Positions 45,601 to 51,584 of a stretch of 64,000 nt of DNA are shown in pieces. Numbering within the stretch: the first letter of the stretch is position 1; every line of letters starts with the position of its first letter. The notes below the pieces were generated by a model, which ran no database searches, was not told where the DNA came from, and saw nothing but the letters and a program-made list of their open reading frames with translations. Position numbers and translations under genes: made by a program. The DNA is taken from NCBI GenBank assembly GCA_963741985.1, contig CAVUKD010000002.1:1984001-2048000 (forward strand), in the 5' to 3' direction. This stretch comes from Cryomorpha sp963741985 (GTDB lineage: Bacteria; Bacteroidota; Bacteroidia; Flavobacteriales_D; Cryomorphaceae).

Positions 45601-48107
45601 GGATTTCCCAGTGCCTGAAGTAAATCAATGGTTCCACTTCCATTTGGACAAGCGGTCACCGTAACATCTGTTCCCGCATTCGGGGTATCTTCGATTGTAA
45701 TGGTTATCGAAACCGTGGCCGCACCACAACCTGCATCCGCAATAGTGAAAGTATACAGCCCTGAGATAGCAGAACCCTGAGATGGATCAACAGATGTAAC
45801 TGTCCCTAGAGGTCCTGTCCAAGTTCCCGGCTCCGAAGGCTGGGTAGTAAATAAAGTAGACAAATTGAAACTCGGATCTGTTTCGCAGTAAATCTGTGCT
45901 GTATTGGTCAAAACACCTGCGTTTGGTGCAGGCAACACATTGATCGTTACGGTAGAAGATAATTGACACGGTGCGGTTCCAACTGTATAGGTATATACGG
46001 CTCCGTCCGTCACAGTACTTCCATCTACTGTTGGAGGTGCGCCGCTTCCTGCCAATGTCCAAGTACCACCTGCGTCAAAAGGAGGGGTAAGACCATTGGT
46101 CAATTGAACTCCGGTTGCATTGTCACAAATATCAAGAGTTCCACTTGTTCCGGGAACAGGTGTCGGCAGAACATTGATCGTTAAGTACGCATCATCGGTT
46201 GCACATGTGCTGGTGATGTTGTAATGATAGATTCCCGGTGTTGAGGTGCCGGGTACAAAGTAATCGCTACCAGATGTAGCACTCGGGTCATACCATGTTC
46301 CTCCAATTTGAGGTGGGTCATTCGTTGAGGGATTGTCTAGAAGATAATCGATCATTAGAAACGGCGGATCCGATTCACAAACTGTAATCGTGTTATCTTC
46401 CCCGGCGTATGCATAATCCGGCAAAATAGTTAATTGAAGCAGGGTGTTTCTTTCGCAGCTAGTTCCTGTTAGGCCACCGATATACTCAAGATCCAACGTA
46501 GTTCCTGGTGGGTATGTTCCTGGGTCGAATGGATTTGGAAATGGACTCCCACCCATGATCCAGTCGAGACCCATATCAGGATTGCCATCAAGATGAGTTT
46601 CTAAAATAAATGGAGCATCATTTACACAAACACTAGTTTGCGTAAAAATTCCTGTATTTACCGGCTCATAAACATTCACGGTCAAATCTGAAAATGAAGG
46701 AGAACAAGGAGCAATACCCAAAGCGTATTTAAAAACGAGATTACCGCCAGTGTAACTCGGGTTTGCAGCAAAAGCAGTGATAAGACTATCCATGTTTAAG
46801 CACTCATCGAAATCATTAACATATTCCAAATAAGCACCCGATTCATCAAAGATAATCCAATTACCTCCCCCGGCGGGATTACAGCCGAGGAAATCAAATG
46901 GCGAAAAGCATGGGTCGCTCGTACAAACATCCACAATAGCGTCGCAACCCACAGCACCTGAAGGAGTTAGTGTTATCTGAATACTGAATATCGTTTTACA
47001 CGTACCACTATAGAATTCATATGTATAAAGACCGGCCGAATTAACGTTCGGATCAAGCATTCCGGATGGTATGGGAGTTTGTGCACCGAAATAATCAAAA
47101 TACCAAGTTCCACCCGCGGGTACCGGAGTGAAGTTAGTATTTGTTACAAGGTCATTTAAAGGTATAGAATTTGGATCGCAATAGGTTTTATTATCAATAA
47201 CACCAAAGTCAATAAACTCCATGGTAATTGTTGAGGTACTCACACAATTCGCAGTCCCCGTAACTGTGTAAGTATAGTCACCCGCGGGGTCGACAGTAGG
47301 GTCGAAAGTACCCAAACCGCCCACACTCGGATCTACCCAGCTTCCGGAACCCACATACGACCACGATCCACCAGCATCAACTGGTGCACCTAACAAATCA
47401 ATAAGATTGTAAGTTCCCGTCTCGCAAATAGTCACCGTTCCTGGGCTTATGCCAGCTTCAGCATCACAACAGTTTAAGGTAATAGGATTAATATTTGATT
47501 GATTTGCTGCATAATTATTACAAGGTGTCTGAGGGGTAAAGAGATTATAACTACCGGACTCCCCATCTCCTGTTAATCGGACGGATGGGGTGATATCGGT
47601 TCCGTCAAATGGATTACCGCCACCACCACAAACAAGGGTAACGTCGAAACAAAAGTTAAAATTGGTGCCATAATTAGTACAAAAATCGCCCCAGTTGTTT
47701 CCGGGATTACCATCATATGGCCCGGACTGACCAGAGTCATAATAAAAGCCAGGTCCAAATACCTCTCCTATGTTGTTGCTGGATGTTACACCATTTGGAT
47801 AGAAGTCCCAATCGCCCCCCCCACTTCCGGAGCAGCTTGGTGGTGTGCTGATATTAGTAATGGTACTTAAATCCCACGCAGCAGGAAAATTTAGCTCCAC
47901 CCCGTGCAACCAATTCCCACCTACAAGACCACTTGACTGAACGTTAATGCAAACTGAGATAACTTGACCCGGTTCGTAAATATCGTTCACCGCCATCGGA
48001 CTTAAAGTCCAGACAACGGTTCCACAACCTGAGCTCTGGTTAAATGAAAATATACTGAGAATAAAAATCGAAGTAAATAATACTACTCTGGTAAACTTTT
48101 TATGCAT
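39609..48107 (-). CDS. Giant T9SS type B surface protein (2832 residues), adhesin-like
   Basis: The single open frame of 8.5 kb starts with a signal peptide (about 1-23) and ends with a type B sorting domain (YVPSAFTPDGDGLNDLWGP, then EEGVYVWMIETKNE). Between lie an N-terminal domain of about 190 residues, some ten Ig/PKD-like repeats of 75-90 residues with paired Cys and a GG-T-W core (for example PGGGTWSVPSGG), three near-identical modules of 235-249 residues plus a fourth degraded one (42299-44492), then more Ig-like repeats and a PKD domain before the tail. Only Thr, Ser, Gly, Pro, Asn and Asp-rich beta repeats are seen, no enzyme. SprB-like adhesins in gliding flavobacteria have this style; the ligand is unknown. 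Confidence 0.92.
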   Translation of the reverse strand: MHKKFTRVVLFTSIFILSIFSFNQSSGCGTVVWTLSPMAVNDIYEPGQVISVCINVQSSGLVGGNWLHGVELNFPAAWDLSTITNISTPPSCSGSGGGDWDFYPNGVTSSNNIGEVFGPGFYYDSGQSGPYDGNPGNNWGDFCTNYGTNFNFCFDVTLVCGGGGNPFDGTDITPSVRLTGDGESGSYNLFTPQTPCNNYAANQSNINPITLNCCDAEAGISPGTVTICETGTYNLIDLLGAPVDAGGSWSYVGSGSWVDPSVGGLGTFDPTVDPAGDYTYTVTGTANCVSTSTITMEFIDFGVIDNKTYCDPNSIPLNDLVTNTNFTPVPAGGTWYFDYFGAQTPIPSGMLDPNVNSAGLYTYEFYSGTCKTIFSIQITLTPSGAVGCDAIVDVCTSDPCFSPFDFLGCNPAGGGNWIIFDESGAYLEYVNDFDECLNMDSLITAFAANPSYTGGNLVFKYALGIAPCSPSFSDLTVNVYEPVNTGIFTQTSVCVNDAPFILETHLDGNPDMGLDWIMGGSPFPNPFDPGTYPPGTTLDLEYIGGLTGTSCERNTLLQLTILPDYAYAGEDNTITVCESDPPFLMIDYLLDNPSTNDPPQIGGTWYDPSATSGSDYFVPGTSTPGIYHYNITSTCATDDAYLTINVLPTPVPGTSGTLDICDNATGVQLTNGLTPPFDAGGTWTLAGSGAPPTVDGSTVTDGAVYTYTVGTAPCQLSSTVTINVLPAPNAGVLTNTAQIYCETDPSFNLSTLFTTQPSEPGTWTGPLGTVTSVDPSQGSAISGLYTFTIADAGCGAATVSITITIEDTPNAGTDVTVTACPNGSGTIDLLQALGNPPGGGTWSVPSGGPTNGFFNPANGDPAGDYEYELNSAGGACSEDATVTVQYQVLTSPGTNNTITVCASDPPFNMIDELGPGAVEGTWSGGTLIPGVFDPGADTQGSFTNSLTSGACPAETATLTINVTPLPNAGTDATTSFCEDMGNVDLRSNLGGTPPGGGTWTDGGGLPVSNSFDVTGLCGNTYTFTYTLGTAGCSASADLTFDVVCPPNAGNDGSINVCSTDAPFSLYNGLSGAYDTPGSWADSNGPISDAQATNLDPSTLGTGDTFTYTVSGAPCTSASANVVVTVASAMTSSNVSATCTAAQDSYILVFDFAGGQGPYVASGTTSGTISGTTFTSGTIPAGTNYSVTISDASSCGDLVVSGNSPSCSCPVTASFTTLDQTICVGSSVNLVVALAGGTAGTYNVDYSGGGGGSTSGMSDGGTLATVSPTTTTTYTLTDVSDANCTGTASGSVTITVEQLADAGGDHTNSYCGDGSVLVFAPAAGEPTTGTFNPTQITLVPANAGVYPYTVSGNICPDDVANYTVVIDPQLSTAGVQANCSASQTDYIVTFTVSGGVPPYTVTNDDTGIQTAVNTNGGTFTSASIALPNPGGYSFTISDNGACGDINVSGSAPNCSCPVTASFASGNETICIGSSADLELDLNGGSAGSYILDYSDGSTISNLTALSDGALITVSPTTTTTYSLVSVMDGNCTGSVSGSVTITVEQLPNAGIDQTNSYCGDGSVLVFTPGPNPAGGTFTPPSITLNPANAGDYTYTMAGNVCPDDVANYTVNIDPQLTTSGLQATCSAAQTDYTVTFTISGGDGNYTVDGNPSGNTFVSAPITIPNTYSFSVDDGGPCGPITVSGNAPNCSCPVTASFASGNQTICIGTSASIELDLAGGTDGDYIVEYSDGTTTFPALTQLSDGYILNVSPTTTTTYNLISAADLNCTGSVSGSVTVTVEQLPNAGGDHTASYCGDGSQLTLMDLVNDNSEPTGGSFTSSSITLLPTNSGVYPYTMNGNVCPDDVANYTVNIQQELAVNNITAVCESNQINYTIQFTIVGGTPPYTVTNVNSSTPIPVIGSTFSETVVFLGNENYNYTISDNNGPCPDVTVSGAAPDCNCIAQGSISGSNTTVCLGDCANITFNLIGDGPFNVEYQNGNSGQSMFLNGIDNGHIVSVCPTVSNTYTLIAVSDTYCDGVVTGQPVSVTVNNPFSISGTTEICDNAGENYQVQFNINGGTPPYNFNGANGVYNTSSDPNVFLSNPIPSGNGYSISVTDAGVCAAQVVSSPIHTCACISDAGSIPATPLEVCQGGSLSILTSGETLDGNDAIQYILHDGSANTLGNTIATSADGNFTFNYSGMEPGAVYYVNAVVGNALGNGNVNLNDDCTSISNGTSVIMNPLPTAAISGGATVCPGEPVDINIVFTGEGPWDFSYSVDGSPQSVPNLSNTEEFTFQSTQAGAYTITALSDNNCTGSGSGSANIQNFVTPTATLSGNPEVCAGSGDGPEVALTGDGPWTFVYSIDGSNQPPVTTNYPTYTIPAETNGNYALVSLEGSNCSGTVSGSQNITILDAPTATITGGGTVCAGDSATFNVDLTGESPWTINYTVDGVPQSPLTNSNSNYSFQSSIDGDYVIVSVNDNNCQGEVLASQASLNVNPLPTADITTSTNAVCIGEEVDLGINLQGVPPYSVTYVLDGDTTVATGLYSNFFTTLEPTSPLTFEVLFITDGSNPTCSSTPNVSRYIDAHVLPNAPVLANDTICAENGQVSIGVNPAPGLSYSWSPETNLSDPTASNPIFTPKTNGPNATTYQYILMATNGDCTASDTMKITVDPGPIARFTFSPNPVKNVDPTVFFSNNSIARSGTAYFWVFDTLGTSTEFEPTFKFPDDVNTNYTVELTAIDPSTGCMDMYSDVVNIKPEMLIYVPSAFTPDGDGLNDLWGPVLSNIDPNEYRLTVYDRFGQVVFTTRDIKKKWNGDTNGDSYFVEEGVYVWMIETKNEISLEEVKMNGVVTVIR
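42300..44492 (-). repeat. Tandem array of long modules inside the giant surface protein gene
   Basis: Modules start at the motif Cys-x-Cys (CSCPVTASF in three copies, CNC in the fourth). First Cys codons end at 44492, 43751, 43046 and 42299, so units are 741, 705 and 747 bp (247, 235 and 249 residues). Each unit runs through TICIGSS-type, SPTTTTTY, NCTGS(V/A)SGSVT(I/V)TVEQL, YCGDGS and NVCPDDVANYT(V)NI segments. The three full units are much alike in protein and DNA, which suggests recent duplication. Confidence 0.9.
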
Positions 48108-48136
48108 CCTTTGATCGGTTTAATTGAGCGGAACAA

Positions 48137-48144
48137 CAAAAATA
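48137..48144 (-). promoter_or_regulatory. Candidate -7 element for the giant surface protein gene
   Basis: TATTTTTG on the minus strand fits TAnnTTTG and lies 30 nt upstream of the start at 48107. No -33 TTTG is present at normal spacing, which would suit a promoter that depends on an activator or another sigma factor. Confidence 0.4.
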
Positions 48145-48188
48145 CAAAAGTGAATCGTAGAAATCCACTCATTTGACGGATGATTATT

Positions 48189-48204
48189 GTCCATTATAAT
48201 GGAC
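48189..48204. promoter_or_regulatory. Perfect 16-bp palindrome upstream of the giant gene
   Basis: GTCCATTATAATGGAC equals its own reverse complement. It lies about 45-60 bp upstream of the putative -7 element, a place that suits a dimeric activator. A 16-bp perfect palindrome is unlikely by chance in a 363-bp gap. The binding protein is not known. Confidence 0.55.
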
Positions 48205-48413
48205 GATCGAAACGTTTAATAGTTGCTCGTATGAATACAATTTTATCTGTTTCTTAATATTCAGCCTATTTCGGCCTTACTTTAATCCTGAGATAACCAT
48301 TGTTTGTCGCAAAAAACATCTTGTTGGAGGGGAAAGATCTGAATTTTCACAGCGACTAATTTTCCAGAAGTCTTATTGTTTTTTGGTTAATAGGATTCCA
48401 AGATTTACTATAA

Positions 48414-48446
48414 TAAAACCCGTTGAGCAATCGCCAAACGGGTCTT
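48414..48446 (-). terminator. Terminator of the sigma/PKD membrane protein operon
   Basis: ACCCGTT (48418-48424) and AACGGGT (48437-48443) pair across a 12-nt loop; on the minus strand this is followed by TTTATTA. It lies 25 nt after the stop of the PKD membrane protein gene. Confidence 0.7.
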
Positions 48447-48470
48447 TAAAATTTTTATAAATGCGATTAA

Positions 48471-49712
48471 TTATCGCAGCTCAATATCCCCCTTGTAGAT
48501 ATCTACGGTATCTGATTTTTTCACGGCCATCAACCATCGATATGTGCCTTTCGTAGCAATTTTTCCGGAAAGAGTGGTTCCATTCCAGCCTTTGTTTCCA
48601 AATCCTTCAAAGACCAATTCACTGGTGGCTTTGTTGTATATTTTTATCGAACTTACTTTTCCGCTATCTACAATCGCTCCCGGAGCAAAATTATGTCCTG
48701 AAGTTTGATCCATGGCTTTCGGAAATTCGCCTCCTGCGGCAATACTGTTGATAGCATATTCCAGAGAGTCGACACATCCGCCATCGTTCATGGCATTAAG
48801 AACCACTTTGTAGCGGGTATTGTCAGCAATGCTCAAATTGATGTCCGATTTTTCATCCATTTTCTTTCCATTCAATATCCATTCAAGATTACTGGCATTG
48901 TAGCTGTCATTCTTAAGCGAAATTTTTTCGGGACTGTCTATACTGATATCCAGATTGGCGACCGGTGCTTCCACAACTTCAATCATCGCTTGAACTACAT
49001 TCGAAGAAATTTGGCCGGTAGTCTTGGATGTAACTGAAAGCGAAACATCGAAAACTCCTTCTTTATTAAAGGTATGCGATGGGCTGGCTTCATTGCTGAA
49101 ATAGCCATCACCAAAGTTCCAGAGATATTTTGCTTCTTCGCCGTATTCCTTGGCGGCTTCAAAGTTTATAATCAATCCAGTGCAACCAGTTCGAACTTTC
49201 GCTTCAGCAGAATTTTCATTCGAAGCAGTTACGTTCATTTTAGTTGTATTCTTTATGACAGGTTTGTGATTAGCTTTCGCTGATTTAATTGGTTCAGCCT
49301 CCGCAGCAGCCAGTCCGTCTTTAGTAGATTTAACTGATTTTTCAGTTGAGTTGGTTGCTTCACTTGAAGCATTTTCAGAATCGGCTGTTGTTAAAGTTTC
49401 TTCAGATCCGATATCTTCATTTGATGAATGACCCGAGCCTGCATCTGTATTAAGAATAGTAACTGGTGGAATCTCTTCAATGTGATTGCTATTTTTCATT
49501 CCTGAATCAGAGAAGAAGAAGAGCATGGAAAGAAATACCAAGCTCACCGCAACCATTCCGGTTGTGACAGCGCTGAAATAACTTGAAATGCCTGGAGCGG
49601 CAAATTCGAGTTCTTCTTCCAATTCCTCCCATTGTAAAGGATCGTACGGAGCTTCATAGCCTTCGTAACTATTCTTTACAAGCTGATCAAATTTATTGAG
49701 TTGATTCGCCAT
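48471..49712 (-). CDS. Membrane protein with PKD domain and sorting-domain-like C-terminus; candidate anti-sigma factor
   Basis: The 413-residue protein has a short acidic cytoplasmic N-terminus (1-45, DPLQWEELEEELEF), one membrane helix (about 46-67), a Ser/Thr/Glu-rich linker (75-170), a PKD domain (WNFGDG at 199-203), an Ig-like part and a C-terminal 65 residues (SIKIYNKATSELVFEGFGNKGWNG, then GTYRWLMAVKKSD; 354-413). That last part matches the core of the T9SS type B tail but lacks its TPNGDGxND opening. It overlaps the ECF sigma gene by 20 nt, the usual place of an anti-sigma factor, and no signal peptide is seen. No FecR or ZAS motif is visible, so the anti-sigma role rests on context and topology. 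Confidence 0.75.
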   Translation of the reverse strand: MANQLNKFDQLVKNSYEGYEAPYDPLQWEELEEELEFAAPGISSYFSAVTTGMVAVSLVFLSMLFFFSDSGMKNSNHIEEIPPVTILNTDAGSGHSSNEDIGSEETLTTADSENASSEATNSTEKSVKSTKDGLAAAEAEPIKSAKANHKPVIKNTTKMNVTASNENSAEAKVRTGCTGLIINFEAAKEYGEEAKYLWNFGDGYFSNEASPSHTFNKEGVFDVSLSVTSKTTGQISSNVVQAMIEVVEAPVANLDISIDSPEKISLKNDSYNASNLEWILNGKKMDEKSDINLSIADNTRYKVVLNAMNDGGCVDSLEYAINSIAAGGEFPKAMDQTSGHNFAPGAIVDSGKVSSIKIYNKATSELVFEGFGNKGWNGTTLSGKIATKGTYRWLMAVKKSDTVDIYKGDIELR

Positions 49713-50295
49713 TTCTTTTTTCTAATTCTTTTGTCAATATTTTTTTCAGGTTGCCGCGTGCTTTGGCCAGATTCGATTTGCTGGTACCAACGCTGATACC
49801 TAGTGCATCCGCGATTTCCTGATGTGAGTAATTTTCAAAAACATACAGGTTAAAAACGGTCCTATATGCGGTCGATAATTGCCCCATTCCTTCTATTACG
49901 TCACCCACTTTTAATGGGATATTATATTCTTCTTCCTCATCTTCATCCAGTAGATCGTTTTCAAAATCTTCGATCGACTGATCTTCATTCATCAGAAGGT
50001 AGTCATTTTTAGCTTTTCGGGTGAAATCTATCGCCGTATTCACTATAATTCTGCGCACCCAACCCTCAAACGACCCATTAAAACCAAACTTACCAATATT
50101 TTTAAAAACCTTAATAAATCCATCCTGAAGGATGTCTTTTGCTTGGTCTTCATTTCGGGTATAACGCTTGCAAACCGCCATCATTTTCCCGTAAAACATT
50201 TTATAAATGGCTTCTTGGCTTTTCCGATTATTTCGTACACAGCCATTTACCAATAAATTTAACTGGTCATTATCTATATTATGAGCAACATGCAT
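49693..50295 (-). CDS. ECF-type RNA polymerase sigma factor
   Basis: The 200-residue protein has sigma region 2 (EAIYKMFYGKMMAVCKRYTRN, DQAKDILQDGFIKVFKNIGKF, GWVRRIIVNTAIDFTRK) and region 4 (YRTVFNLYVFENYSHQEIADALGISVGTSKSNLAKARGNL), with an acidic linker (EDEEEEY) between them. It lacks regions 1 and 3, so it is an ECF (group 4) sigma factor. The first open codon is TTG (50301); ATG at 50295 is the better start. The gene overlaps the PKD membrane protein gene, and the pair stands directly upstream of the T9SS surface protein genes, so it may drive them. Confidence 0.93.
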   Translation of the reverse strand: MHVAHNIDNDQLNLLVNGCVRNNRKSQEAIYKMFYGKMMAVCKRYTRNEDQAKDILQDGFIKVFKNIGKFGFNGSFEGWVRRIIVNTAIDFTRKAKNDYLLMNEDQSIEDFENDLLDEDEEEEYNIPLKVGDVIEGMGQLSTAYRTVFNLYVFENYSHQEIADALGISVGTSKSNLAKARGNLKKILTKELEKRNGESTQ

Positions 50296-50530
50296 TCCCA
50301 AGACGAACCTCTAGTGCGAGGGTTGCCATTATATTTAAATTAATTAGATTATTGATTTTATTTCCTCCCTTAAAAATTGTGCTAAATATACATTTATTCA
50401 GTTCTTCTCGAAATTGAATTGAAAAAACATTGAAATCACCATACGGAAACAAAGGGTTAAAGTTTTGGAAAATGGATCGTCCAGTTGTAGGAAGGGGAAA
50501 CATTTTATTCTTAAAATCGATAGCAACCCT

Positions 50531-50538
50531 TATATTTG
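50531..50538 (+). promoter_or_regulatory. Candidate -7 element for mdh
   Basis: TATATTTG is a perfect TAnnTTTG match, 41 nt upstream of the mdh ATG, in the divergent gap between the sigma gene and mdh. Confidence 0.5.
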
Positions 50539-50578
50539 CAATTCAATAGATTCATTCATCGAAAATCAAAATAAAACC

Positions 50579-51520
50579 ATGAAAGTTACAGTAATAGGTG
50601 CGGGAAATGTTGGTGCTACCTGTGCCAATGTTGTTGCCCATAAGGAATTAGCTAACGAAGTTGTATTGTTGGATATTAAAGAAGGTTTTGCTGAAGGCAA
50701 AGCCTTGGATATCTGGGAAACTTCGCCCATTAATTTGTACGACAGTCGTGTGATTGGCTCTACTAATGACTATAAAAAAACGGCAAATTCTGAGGTAATC
50801 GTTATCACATCCGGCTTGCCGCGAAAACCGGGTATGAGTCGTGATGATTTAATTGCGACAAACGCTGGCATTGTGAAAAATGTAACTGAACAAGCTATAG
50901 CACATTCGCCCAATGCTAAGATCATTATCGTCAGCAATCCGCTTGATGTAATGACTTATGCAGCTTACCTTACGGCAAAAATTGATTCGAACCGCGTATT
51001 CGGAATGGCCGGGGTATTGGATACTGCCCGTTACCGTTCTTTTCTGGCCACAGAGCTCAATGTATCTCCAAAAGATATTCAGGCTGTGCTCATGGGAGGT
51101 CATGGCGATACGATGGTTCCGCTACCACGATACACGACTGTTTCCGGAATCCCGGTTACAGAATTGATCGATGAAAGTAAATTGAATGCTATTATAGAAC
51201 GCACCAAAAAAGGGGGCGGTGAAATTGTAAACCTTCTCGGTACTTCTGCATGGTATGCACCCGGTGCAGCCGCAGCACAAATGGTGGAAGCAGTAGTGCG
51301 CGATCAAAAGCGAATCTTCCCAACATGCGCATGGTTGCAAGGCGAATACGGACTTAAAGATATTTACCTCGGAGTGCCTACGGTACTTGGGAAAAATGGA
51401 ATTGAGAAGATTATTGAACTAAAACTAAACGATCAGGAAAAAGAAATGCTTTACACTTCAGCCAATTCGGTAAAGGAAGTAATGGAAGTATTGGACAATA
51501 TGGATTTGAAGTCGGTTTAA
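50579..51520 (+). CDS. mdh: Malate dehydrogenase
   Basis: The 313-residue protein is of the LDH-like malate dehydrogenase type: NAD-binding GAGNVGATCANVV at the start, the substrate-loop RKPGMSRDDL with its two Arg that favour oxaloacetate/malate over lactate, SNPLDVMTY, and the catalytic His in GGHGDTMVPL. It interconverts malate and oxaloacetate in the TCA cycle. The frame is open back to 50465, but MKVTVIGAGNVG from 50579 is the normal start and sits behind a perfect -7 box. Confidence 0.96.
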   Translation: MKVTVIGAGNVGATCANVVAHKELANEVVLLDIKEGFAEGKALDIWETSPINLYDSRVIGSTNDYKKTANSEVIVITSGLPRKPGMSRDDLIATNAGIVKNVTEQAIAHSPNAKIIIVSNPLDVMTYAAYLTAKIDSNRVFGMAGVLDTARYRSFLATELNVSPKDIQAVLMGGHGDTMVPLPRYTTVSGIPVTELIDESKLNAIIERTKKGGGEIVNLLGTSAWYAPGAAAAQMVEAVVRDQKRIFPTCAWLQGEYGLKDIYLGVPTVLGKNGIEKIIELKLNDQEKEMLYTSANSVKEVMEVLDNMDLKSV

Positions 51521-51546
51521 ACCGGGAATGAATAGTCAATTTCTTT

Positions 51547-51584
51547 GAAAGTCCTGCTCAAATTGAGCGGGACTTTATTTTTTT
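51547..51584. terminator. Bidirectional terminator between mdh and the FG-GAP protein gene
   Basis: AAAGTCCTGCTCAA pairs with TTGAGCGGGACTTT (one G-T pair) around a single base, with TTTATTTTTTT on the plus side and A-rich sequence at the other end. The stem runs into the stop codon of the minus-strand gene, so it can stop both convergent genes. Confidence 0.8.

Larger units (their letters stand above)
48108..48470. other. Regulatory gap between the giant gene and the PKD membrane protein gene
   Basis: These 363 bases hold no gene. They contain the terminator of the upstream gene (48414-48446), a perfect palindrome (48189-48204) and a -7 element for the giant gene (48137-48144). No other structure is seen. 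Confidence 0.6.

Noticed and set aside
42974..46184. Several 60-130-codon frames on both strands inside the giant gene
   Set aside because: They are composition effects of the Thr/Gly/Pro-rich repeats; their products look like low-complexity shadows.
50299..50503. Minus-strand frame upstream of the sigma factor
   Set aside because: It lies in the divergent promoter gap, in another frame from the sigma gene, and has no similarity that I recognise.
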